Source: Bacteroidota bacterium
Lineage (GTDB): Bacteria > Bacteroidota > Bacteroidia > Chitinophagales > Chitinophagaceae
Length of the DNA stretch: 13,595 nt
Assembly: GCA_947462495.1 (NCBI GenBank)
Contig: CANHOY010000028.1
Location: 1-13,595, forward strand
Reading direction: 5' to 3'
The translations under genes were made by a program, and so were the position numbers. This document shows, one piece after another, positions 7,432 to 13,595 of this stretch; the first letter of the stretch is position 1; each line of letters begins with the position of its first letter. The notes beneath the pieces are model-generated. The model was not told the DNA's origin. It ran no database searches and saw nothing but the letters and a program-made list of their open reading frames with translations.

Positions 7432-8190
7432 TTAATCTATCGCAGTAGGTATCTGCGTAGGATGTTGAATATCGTGGTAAAATGCAAAAGTCCATTGCTC
7501 TTTCGCCCCTTGTTGCCACCAGCTTTGTCTATATTCCAAACTTTTTTTGCCATCCAAATCATATTTAGCAACAAACTTAGCTTTCATTTGTTGTAATTGT
7601 GGTGCCACATCTGCTCCAAAGAAAATGGTTTCCCCATTTTCTTTTAGCCAAGCTACTTGGTGGTATTGACTATGCCCACCTGTGATTTGAAAATGTAAAA
7701 TATCATCTATAGTACCTTCCTCCTCTGTTAGCCATTGCACGCCACTAAAATTGGCAAGGGGTTCAATTTGGGCTAGCAAATTAGGGTCATTACTTTTTGC
7801 TTGCACTTCTTCAAATTCCTTTTTTTGAACGTAATATTTTGCATAAGGAAAACTAATATATCTTTCTTGATGTATGGGATGAAGATAACTAATGCCTCCC
7901 GCATGATCTTTATGTAAATGACTTAGAAAAACTTTGGTTACGGTGCTTGGGTTAATGCCCAAAGCCATTAAGTTGGCATGTAATTGTAAAACCCCTTCTT
8001 GATTTGTATAGCCTAATCCTGTATCCAATAATATAATATCCTTTTCTGTGATCACTACAAAAGGTTGTACCTCTACTAAAATACTTCCTTTAGGACGATT
8101 TTGAAACATTTGTTGGCTGCTATCAAATGGAACAAATACTTTGGTATGGTCTATGGAGAAACTGCCTTCAGATAAAGGATAAATACGCAT
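7432..8190 (-). CDS. MBL-fold (metallo-beta-lactamase superfamily) hydrolase
   Basis: A 252-residue metallo-hydrolase with a complete dinuclear metal site: DTG at 56-58, HLHKDH with H91, H93, D95 and H96, H173 in the GGHS turn, D194 in FGADV, and H239 in FYHD near the C-terminus. This pattern is that of the general MBL-fold family (lactonase/quorum-quenching-like and other hydrolases) rather than a true beta-lactamase or an RNase. There is no signal peptide, so it is cytoplasmic. The substrate is unknown. The start is taken as the ATG at 8190 (MRIYPLSEGSF). An upstream ATG at 8235 would add 15 residues of non-family sequence and overlap rodA by 29 bp. It starts 16 bp after the rodA stop and may be read through from the wall operon, but a link to wall synthesis is only positional. 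Confidence 0.9.
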   Translation of the reverse strand: MRIYPLSEGSFSIDHTKVFVPFDSSQQMFQNRPKGSILVEVQPFVVITEKDIILLDTGLGYTNQEGVLQLHANLMALGINPSTVTKVFLSHLHKDHAGGISYLHPIHQERYISFPYAKYYVQKKEFEEVQAKSNDPNLLAQIEPLANFSGVQWLTEEEGTIDDILHFQITGGHSQYHQVAWLKENGETIFFGADVAPQLQQMKAKFVAKYDLDGKKSLEYRQSWWQQGAKEQWTFAFYHDIQHPTQIPTAID

Positions 8191-8194
8191 GCTG

Positions 8195-8202
8195 CAAAAA
8201 TA
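8195..8202 (-). promoter_or_regulatory. -7-like box abutting the MBL-fold gene start (TATTTTTG)
   Basis: Minus-strand TATTTTTG matches TAnnTTTG exactly and ends 4 nt before the ATG at 8190, in the 16-bp gap after rodA. Because the -7 box normally lies a few bases from the start point, the resulting mRNA would be leaderless or nearly so. There is no matching -33 TTTG, so this may be coincidence in AT-rich DNA. Confidence 0.3.
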
Positions 8203-8206
8203 AGCA

Positions 8207-9550
8207 TTAACGAAGCACCATTTGCCTATCGGCATCTAATCTTAATAAAATAAATAATAGCGCAGTAAAAGTTAACAAAGAAGATCCTCCGTAACTAATG
8301 AGTGGTAAAGGTATGCCGACCACTGGAAATAATCCTATGGTCATACTGATGTTGACTGCAATATGAAAAAAGAAGATACCCACTACACTGTAGGCATAGA
8401 CTCTTGAAAAAGCACTTCTTTGTCTTTCTGCAATTCGAACGAGTCTAAATAAGAAAAATAAATACAAGCCTAAAAATATAAAGGTACCCACAAAACCAAA
8501 AGCTTCTCCTAAGGAGGTAAATATGAAATCGGTATGTTGTGCAGGTACATATTTACCTCTTGTTTGTGTTCCTTTTAAAAAGCCCCTGCCCCAAAAACCA
8601 CCAGAACCAATGGCTATTTTACTTTGCTTTACATTATAATCATCTGGCTTTTTACTACGACGCTCTCCTGTGGAGGAAGTAGATTTTTTATTTTGAGAAC
8701 AATCGTATTCTTTACCTACCATGCTGTATATACGGGTACTTTGATAGCATTCAAAGACATGGTTGAATATATAAGGAACTGCAAAACGAACGGTACCAAA
8801 GCAAACCACCCAAATGCCAAGTACGAGTAAAATTTTATTTTTATTTCTTTTGAATCTTTTAATCATGGAAAAAATAAATAATCCAGCAATAACGGTTAAA
8901 ATAATTGCAAGTAAGGTTGGTTCAAGTAATAAAGTTGTAATTACTAAGATTGCAAAAGAGAGTAGCACAACAAGAATGAGGGGAGGAAGACCTTCTCGAT
9001 ACATGGCAAAAATAAATGAACTGTACACTAAGGCCAATCCCATTTCATGCTGCATGATGGATAAGATAGCAGGTAAGGCGATAGCTGCCCCTGCTATTAA
9101 ATGTGATTTTAATTTTTTAAAATCAGTGTCTGGTTTAGAAATATATTTAGCTAAAAATAAGGCAGTAAATATTTTACATAATTCAGCAGGTTGTAAATTA
9201 AATCCTCCTGCAATAGGAATCCAACTTTTAGATCCATTGATATTTTTGCCAAGTACAAAAGTAGCCAACATGAGCAGTATACCTCCCACATAAGACAAAT
9301 TAGCCAGAGCGGTAAAAACTTTGCTATCAAGTAAGAGTATAAAAATGGCAATGAATGTACAAAAAATAGAAAAATAAATTTGTTTACTAAAATTGGTTTT
9401 AGCAGTCAGAAAGGAGTTACTCCAATTTAAATTAGGATTGTATTCAATCATAAAAATACACAAGACGCCAATAGCAACCATCATTATATAAACTAGTATA
9501 ACGGCTAAGTCAGTTCCTTTAGAAAAATTATGATTGTTGGTGGTGGCCAT
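8207..9550 (-). CDS. rodA: RodA, SEDS peptidoglycan glycosyltransferase of the elongasome
   Basis: Polymerises lipid II into glycan strands during side-wall growth, as partner of PBP2. The 447-residue polytopic membrane protein (about ten hydrophobic helices) carries SEDS hallmarks: GGFNLQPAELCK at 115-126, QSKIAIGSGGFWGRGFLKGTQT at 309-330 with the family's start of the large periplasmic loop, HTDFIF at 339-344 with D341 equivalent to the essential E. coli D262, and PVVGIPLPLISYGGSS at 409-424. Two things are unusual. The common QPDLGTA-type motif is replaced by MQHEMGLAL around 166-174. The periplasmic loop carries extra basic, Ser/Thr-rich residues at about 284-303. E. coli RodA has 370 residues; the excess here comes partly from this loop and from longer helices 1-2 and 6-7 regions. 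It starts directly after the PBP2 stop (0 bp gap), implying coupled translation. Confidence 0.96.
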   Translation of the reverse strand: MATTNNHNFSKGTDLAVILVYIMMVAIGVLCIFMIEYNPNLNWSNSFLTAKTNFSKQIYFSIFCTFIAIFILLLDSKVFTALANLSYVGGILLMLATFVLGKNINGSKSWIPIAGGFNLQPAELCKIFTALFLAKYISKPDTDFKKLKSHLIAGAAIALPAILSIMQHEMGLALVYSSFIFAMYREGLPPLILVVLLSFAILVITTLLLEPTLLAIILTVIAGLFIFSMIKRFKRNKNKILLVLGIWVVCFGTVRFAVPYIFNHVFECYQSTRIYSMVGKEYDCSQNKKSTSSTGERRSKKPDDYNVKQSKIAIGSGGFWGRGFLKGTQTRGKYVPAQHTDFIFTSLGEAFGFVGTFIFLGLYLFFLFRLVRIAERQRSAFSRVYAYSVVGIFFFHIAVNISMTIGLFPVVGIPLPLISYGGSSLLTFTALLFILLRLDADRQMVLR

Positions 9551-11656
9551 TTATTGCGAGTTCGTTTTTTTCTTTTTCTGAATAGGATTTAATATACTCT
9601 CTTTCATCTTTTGCTTTGAAGGAATGGGTGATGCAGGAAGCTTATTTTTTTGAAAGGTATCCATTTTATTAAGGGTATCTATATCAAGTTTGATCGGGGC
9701 TGTTTCTGAAAGCATTTCCATATCCCAAATTTCAGAAAGCTCATCATTATTGTAATTAAGTGGAATGAGCATATCAGTTTTATTGTTTCTTATATACCAT
9801 TCTTTAATATTAGCAGGCATTAAATCCACATTAGCTAAGTAATCTACTTTTGTTTTACTTTCTTTTGTTAAGGTATCATTTAAATATTTCTCCATAATTA
9901 AACCTGCAATAGGACCTGCCCAAGTGGAGCCAAAACCAGCATTTTCTACTACTACAGCCACTGCAATTTTAGGGTTGTCTTTAGGAGCAAAGCAAACAAA
10001 CATAGAGTGATTTTTCCCATGTGGGTTCTGGGCAGTACCGGTTTTCGCACAAAATTCATGACCAGGCACTTTAATAAATGCCGCAGTTCCAATAACGGTT
10101 ACATCATGCATACCTTCTTTAATGACATCGTAATACTCTTTAGGTATTTTAGTAACTTCTTGCTTGGTTCTATATTTTAAAAGTAATTCTTTATCGAATT
10201 CGTCTTCCTCTTCCACGCTGTCTACAAAATGTGGAGTGTAATAATATCCATCATTAGCAATAAAAGCCATGGTATTAGCCAATTGTAAAGGAGTCGCAGT
10301 CATTCTATCTTGTCCGATACCTAAAGTAAGCATAAAACAACTATTCCAATATTTAGCTCCACCAAAATCCTTATTGTATTGAGCGGTGTCAGGGATGTTG
10401 GCTCTATTTTCACTTGGTAAATCAATACCTAATTTTCTTCCTAAGCCAAAGCTATTCATATATTCTTTCCATTTCAAATAACCCAATTTTGCATTATGAT
10501 ATTTTGGATTATCAATGGCCATTCTAAATACTTGTAAAAAATAAGAATTACAGGAGTTGGCTAGTGCTAATTGTAAATTACTAGCATGTCCAGCATTATG
10601 GTGTTCACATTTACGAGGGTCACCACAAGCAGTATATAAACCAAAACAATTGTATCCGAAACTAGGTGTGATCAATCCTTCATCTAAAGCAATTAAGGCA
10701 CCCAAGGGCTTGAAGGTAGATCCTGGTGGGTATTGTCCCTTAATGGCTCGATTGTAAATAGGACGGGCTGTATCAGTGAGTAATCGACCAATGGTTTTTC
10801 TTCTTTGATTCCCTGTTAATAAATTTGGATTGTATCCAGGACTAGAGGCCATTGCAATGATGCTTCCAGTTTTAGGGTTGATGGCTACTACACTTCCAAT
10901 TTTGTGCTGTAATAAATTTTCTGCCAATTGTTGTACTTCCACATCCATACTAGTATATAAATTTCTACCGGCAATGGCGGTGGTATCAAATTCTCCTTTT
11001 TCAAATGGTCCCTGTATTTTTCCTTTATTGTCTCTCAAAAATCTTTTTACACCTCTTTGCCCCATTAATATAGATTCGTATTGTTTTTCTAATCCAGTCA
11101 TACCCGCGTAGTCGCCCATTTCATAACCCTCTGCATCATGTTTTTTTAAAAAATTTACATCTACTTCTGCTACATAGCCCAAAACATGGGCAGCAGTGTT
11201 GTACGGGTAATTTCTAATGGATCTTTCTGATAAAGAGAATCCCGGAAAACGATATAAATTTTCTGTTATTTGAGCATATACTTCAGAAGAAAGAAAAGGT
11301 TCAAATACACCCAATTTTACTCTTGAATTTTTTATAATCACTTCTACCATTCTTTTGGAATACTCTTCTTTATTAATTTTTAGAATAGCGCAAAGTGTTG
11401 CAGTGTCAACTCCTTTTGCTTCATTGGGGATGACCACTAAATCATAGCTAATGGTATTCTCCAATAAGGCTCTTTTTTTTCTGTCAAAAATGATACCTCT
11501 ATCAGGATAAATAATCTTTCTAAAAATGGCATTATTGTTGGCAGCAAGAACATATTTAGAAGAAAATATTTGCAAGCTAACCAGTTGCAAAATGATTAAG
11601 GTAAAGATAACTCCGATAATGATTTGAATAATACGACCTCGATTCGAATTGTACAT
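9551..11656 (-). CDS. mrdA: Penicillin-binding protein 2, elongasome transpeptidase
   Basis: Cross-links the glycan strands made by RodA; a class B PBP anchored in the inner membrane with its catalytic part in the periplasm. It has 701 residues: one N-terminal transmembrane helix (about 9-30), the PBP dimer/pedestal domain (about 50-225, with the P-D-R-G-x-I-x-D-R motif at 51-59), and the transpeptidase domain (about 250-590). The active-site motifs are complete: STFK with nucleophile S313 and K316, S368-C369-N370, and K538-T539-G540. C350, H357 and C369 lie where E. coli PBP2 binds zinc (H371 and C384 in E. coli, as I recall), so a structural zinc is plausible. About 110 residues beyond the transpeptidase domain form a polar tail ending in QKKKKTNSQ, longer than in E. 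coli PBP2 (633 residues). It starts 9 bp after mreD and abuts rodA. Confidence 0.96.
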   Translation of the reverse strand: MYNSNRGRIIQIIIGVIFTLIILQLVSLQIFSSKYVLAANNNAIFRKIIYPDRGIIFDRKKRALLENTISYDLVVIPNEAKGVDTATLCAILKINKEEYSKRMVEVIIKNSRVKLGVFEPFLSSEVYAQITENLYRFPGFSLSERSIRNYPYNTAAHVLGYVAEVDVNFLKKHDAEGYEMGDYAGMTGLEKQYESILMGQRGVKRFLRDNKGKIQGPFEKGEFDTTAIAGRNLYTSMDVEVQQLAENLLQHKIGSVVAINPKTGSIIAMASSPGYNPNLLTGNQRRKTIGRLLTDTARPIYNRAIKGQYPPGSTFKPLGALIALDEGLITPSFGYNCFGLYTACGDPRKCEHHNAGHASNLQLALANSCNSYFLQVFRMAIDNPKYHNAKLGYLKWKEYMNSFGLGRKLGIDLPSENRANIPDTAQYNKDFGGAKYWNSCFMLTLGIGQDRMTATPLQLANTMAFIANDGYYYTPHFVDSVEEEDEFDKELLLKYRTKQEVTKIPKEYYDVIKEGMHDVTVIGTAAFIKVPGHEFCAKTGTAQNPHGKNHSMFVCFAPKDNPKIAVAVVVENAGFGSTWAGPIAGLIMEKYLNDTLTKESKTKVDYLANVDLMPANIKEWYIRNNKTDMLIPLNYNNDELSEIWDMEMLSETAPIKLDIDTLNKMDTFQKNKLPASPIPSKQKMKESILNPIQKKKKTNSQ

Positions 11657-11665
11657 AGCAATGAG

Positions 11666-12187
11666 TTATCTTTTTATCTTTCTTCGATTCATAGCAAGTT
11701 CTACTATAAAAATTAAAAGAATGCTTACTAAAGAAGTTCCTATTACTTTACCCAAGAAGTAGCCAAAATTTCCAAACTGCAGCCATTCCAATAAAACTAA
11801 ATAAAAATGATGAAGGAAGGTGAGTGAGAAGGTGTAAAAAGCATAAGGCCCCCATCCCATTGAGCCAATACTAGGTTCTCTGTTTACTTCTTCTGATAAT
11901 TCCTGAGCTAGTAATAAATTTAAAATGGTAGGTCTAAAGTAGCCAAGCAAGGTGCAAGCCGCTGCATGAAGCCCAGGGGTATTCATAAATAAGTCTAATG
12001 TATAGCCAGTGATAAAACCAAGCAGTGTTAAAGTAATTCTTTTAGTTCCAAATGGAAGCCATAGTAAAAAAATAAAGTACAAATAAGGGGTAATGAATTG
12101 ATGCAAAGGAGGCACTTCATTCAAAATAATAATTTGAATGGCTAAAAACAAAACAAACCTTGCCGTATTCTTTATAAGGTTATTCAT
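11666..12187 (-). CDS. mreD: MreD, rod-shape-determining membrane protein
   Basis: Integral membrane component of the elongasome that works with MreC to couple MreB filaments to PBP2/RodA. The 173-residue protein is strongly hydrophobic, with about five to six transmembrane segments, and has the short conserved stretch GYTLDLFMNTPGLHA (residues about 61-75), which corresponds to the G-x-x-x-D-x-x-x-x-x-x-G-L core of MreD. The tail (AMNRRKIKR) is basic and probably cytoplasmic. MreD is poorly conserved in sequence, so the call rests also on its place between mreC and PBP2. Its ATG overlaps the mreC stop by 8 bp (ATGAATAA), typical of translational coupling. No Shine-Dalgarno is present. Confidence 0.9.
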   Translation of the reverse strand: MNNLIKNTARFVLFLAIQIIILNEVPPLHQFITPYLYFIFLLWLPFGTKRITLTLLGFITGYTLDLFMNTPGLHAAACTLLGYFRPTILNLLLAQELSEEVNREPSIGSMGWGPYAFYTFSLTFLHHFYLVLLEWLQFGNFGYFLGKVIGTSLVSILLIFIVELAMNRRKIKR

Positions 12188-13034
12188 TTTTAGGCTCGTT
12201 TTTTTCTACATTTTGTTGATCTGCCATTCGTCTGTTTTCTACTAAATAAATGTATTCTAAATTATAAAAATTAGTAGTTGATTTTACATTTAAAGTTAAA
12301 TAGTTGGTTGAAGGATCTTTAATAACAGAAGTCACTTTTCCAATCATGAGCTGTGCTGGGAAATTAGAGGAATAGGGGCTGGTTAAGACAGAGTCTCCAA
12401 TTTTAGGAGCAGCGCTTTTTGAGATATTTTTTAAAACCAATACACTAGGGTCCTCTCCATCCCATTCAATACTCCCTGCTATTTTGTCTCTTTTTAGCAT
12501 GGCACTTACTTTACTATTGCGATGCAGTAAACTCATTATTTTACTGTAGTTATCATTTACTTCCACCACCACACCAACAATACTTCCTTCTGGGCTAATG
12601 GCCGCCATGTCCTTTTTAACGCCTTGTAAACTCCCTCTTTCAATGGTTATATAATTTTTTTGCAGCGTAAAAGTATTGCCTACTACTTTAGCAGGGTAGT
12701 AAAAAAACTTTCTTATTTTCTCAAGGCTATCTTTTCTTAATACGAGTGTGCCTAATTTTTTGCTACTATCAATTGCTACAAAATTTTGGCCCAATTGATT
12801 TCTGAGTGCAGTATTTTCTGCAATCAATTGTGCATTGGTATTTTTTAAATTAAAAAAATAAGACCAAGCGTTGTAATTTTTATTGATATTGCCTGTGACT
12901 TGGTTGCTCCATCCACCAAAAAAAGTTTCGTAAGTTTTGTTGTAAGAGGATAACATCACCAGTGATACAATTTGAAGTATCAAAAAACTTAGGAAAGTAA
13001 AATTTTGTCTTATAAACCCAATGATATTCTTCAA
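12180..13034 (-). CDS. mreC: MreC, rod-shape-determining scaffold protein (TTG start)
   Basis: Bitopic periplasmic scaffold that oligomerises and activates PBP2/RodA. With the TTG at 13034 it has 284 residues: a short cytoplasmic head (MKNIIGFIRQN), one transmembrane helix (about 10-31), a coiled coil (about 62-82), the two-domain beta-barrel core (about 105-265; GSIVGVVVEVNDNYSKI, then SVLTSPYSSNFPAQLMIGKV), and a charged tail. The open frame extends further upstream to another TTG at 13052, but that adds FKGGAL-type residues that are just the translated Shine-Dalgarno. The start at 13034 gives the N-terminus expected for Bacteroidota MreC and has AAAGGAGG 4 nt before it. No ATG is available at a sensible position. 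It follows mreB after a 35-bp gap and overlaps mreD by 8 bp. Confidence 0.93.
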   Translation of the reverse strand: MKNIIGFIRQNFTFLSFLILQIVSLVMLSSYNKTYETFFGGWSNQVTGNINKNYNAWSYFFNLKNTNAQLIAENTALRNQLGQNFVAIDSSKKLGTLVLRKDSLEKIRKFFYYPAKVVGNTFTLQKNYITIERGSLQGVKKDMAAISPEGSIVGVVVEVNDNYSKIMSLLHRNSKVSAMLKRDKIAGSIEWDGEDPSVLVLKNISKSAAPKIGDSVLTSPYSSNFPAQLMIGKVTSVIKDPSTNYLTLNVKSTTNFYNLEYIYLVENRRMADQQNVEKNEPKNE

Positions 13035-13038
13035 TGCT

Positions 13039-13046
13039 CCTCCTTT
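13039..13046 (-). promoter_or_regulatory. mreC: Strong Shine-Dalgarno of mreC (AAAGGAGG)
   Basis: Minus-strand AAAGGAGG pairs fully with the usual 16S 3' end and lies 4 nt before the TTG at 13034. It is the only clear Shine-Dalgarno ahead of any of the ten start codons visible in this window, and it decides the mreC start. Confidence 0.75.
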
Positions 13047-13069
13047 AAACAAGTTGATTTAATACTCTT

Positions 13070-13595
13070 TTATCTCATGATAAAAGGGAAACGCTGGTAA
13101 TTCTTTAAAGCAATACCAGTTCCGCGCACTACACTTTTAAGTGGATCCTCTGCAATGTGAACAGGCAATTTAATTTTTTGGCTCAATCTTTTATCTAAAC
13201 CGCGTAATAAAGCACCGCCGCCTGTTAAATACAAACCTCTGCGATAGATATCTGCCGCTAGCTCTGGTGGAGTAGTTTCTAAAGCTTTTAAAATAGCTTC
13301 TTCAATTTTAAATATGCTTTTATCTAAGGCTTCTGCTACTTCTTGGTAAGTAACCATAATTTGTTTTGGGATACCAGTTACTAAGTCACGACCGTTTACT
13401 GGCATATCATCTGGAGGATTGTCTAAATCTTTTAAAGCAGCACCCACATGAATTTTAATTTGTTCTGCCGTACGTTCTCCAATTAATAAACTATGATATC
13501 GTCTTAATGCTTCCATGATGTCTGCTGTAAATTCATCTCCTGCAATACGAATACTTTGATCACAAACAATTCCAGCTAATGCAATAACGGTAATA
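13070..13595 (-). CDS. mreB: MreB, actin-like cell-shape protein, 5' half outside the window
   Basis: Bacterial actin that forms membrane-bound filaments and guides the elongasome. Only the C-terminal 174 residues are present (codons from 13594 down to the TAA at 13070), about half of a normal MreB of some 340 residues. The visible part begins within the phosphate-2 region (ITVIALAGIVCDQSIRIAGDEF) and includes LLIGERTAEQIK, the adenosine-binding TGGGALLRGLDKRL loop, and the closing RGTGIALKN. The frame runs open to the right edge. The internal ATG at 13516 is not the start, since recognisable MreB sequence continues upstream of it. It is the first visible gene of the mre/mrd operon; any operon promoter lies outside the window. 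Confidence 0.97.
   Translation of the reverse strand, partial: ITVIALAGIVCDQSIRIAGDEFTADIMEALRRYHSLLIGERTAEQIKIHVGAALKDLDNPPDDMPVNGRDLVTGIPKQIMVTYQEVAEALDKSIFKIEEAILKALETTPPELAADIYRRGLYLTGGGALLRGLDKRLSQKIKLPVHIAEDPLKSVVRGTGIALKNYQRFPFIMR

Noticed and set aside
4760..7519. Longer ppc frame starting at a GTG at 7519
   Set aside because: The extra 56 residues do not resemble PEPC, overlap the end of the MBL-fold gene by 88 bp, and an ATG with normal family length exists at 7351.
7432..8235. Longer MBL-fold frame starting at the ATG at 8235
   Set aside because: It would overlap rodA by 29 bp and add 15 residues of non-family sequence; the ATG at 8190 gives a normal start.
8814..9293. 159-residue open frame on the plus strand
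   Set aside because: It is antisense to rodA, shows no family features, and is a by-product of rodA codon use.
12180..13052. Longer mreC frame from an upstream TTG at 13052
   Set aside because: It would translate the Shine-Dalgarno itself and has no ribosome signal of its own; the TTG at 13034 is correctly placed behind AAAGGAGG.
13070..13516. A short gene starting at the ATG at 13516
   Set aside because: This is an internal Met of MreB; MreB sequence continues upstream to the window edge.
1..13595. Defence system, mobile element, CRISPR array or tRNA/rRNA genes
   Set aside because: I saw no transposase, integrase, spaced repeats, tRNA-like structure or toxin-antitoxin pair; every large frame is a housekeeping or envelope gene.

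Overview
The window looks like a housekeeping stretch of chromosome from an AT-rich member of the Bacteroidota, probably a Chitinophagaceae-like bacterium. This rests on the cell-wall gene order mreB-mreC-mreD-PBP2-rodA, proteins of typical Bacteroidota character (an 'FAQ' signal peptide and a Bacteroidota-type PEP carboxylase loop), Bacteroidota-type TAnnTTTG promoter boxes, and almost no Shine-Dalgarno sequences ahead of genes. The genus cannot be read from the sequence.

Layout, left to right. Positions 1-2273 (minus) hold most of alaS, cut by the window edge before its C-terminus. A 123-bp divergent intergenic region separates it from a plus-strand pair: a membrane-anchored M23 (LytM) peptidase and a small two-helix membrane protein. 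These converge, 5 bp apart, on a secreted NTF2-like/DUF4440 protein (minus). A 105-bp divergent gap follows, then a plus-strand HhH-GPD DNA glycosylase, which converges, 4 bp apart, on ppc (PEP carboxylase, minus).

From ppc to the right edge every gene is on the minus strand. In transcription order they are mreB (3' half only), mreC, mreD, PBP2 (mrdA), rodA, an MBL-fold hydrolase and ppc. The first five are the elongasome: MreB filament, MreC/MreD scaffold, and the RodA glycosyltransferase with its PBP2 transpeptidase partner. They are tightly packed (8-bp overlap mreC/mreD, 0 bp PBP2/rodA), so they are very likely co-transcribed. The MBL-fold gene and ppc may be read through from this operon or start from their own -7-like boxes just ahead of their start codons. 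The M23 peptidase is a plausible fourth contributor to wall remodelling, though it is not in the operon.

Start choices made here: mreC at a TTG with a strong Shine-Dalgarno (13034) rather than an upstream TTG; the MBL-fold gene at 8190 rather than 8235; ppc at 7351 rather than an upstream GTG. No mobile elements, RNA genes, CRISPR arrays or defence genes were seen. No intergenic stretch exceeds about 125 bp. I found no convincing new multi-gene system. The best leads are the solitary SD/TTG start of mreC, -7-like boxes abutting several start codons, an Asp in place of the usual His in the PEP carboxylase glycine loop, and unusual features of the RodA/PBP2 pair.
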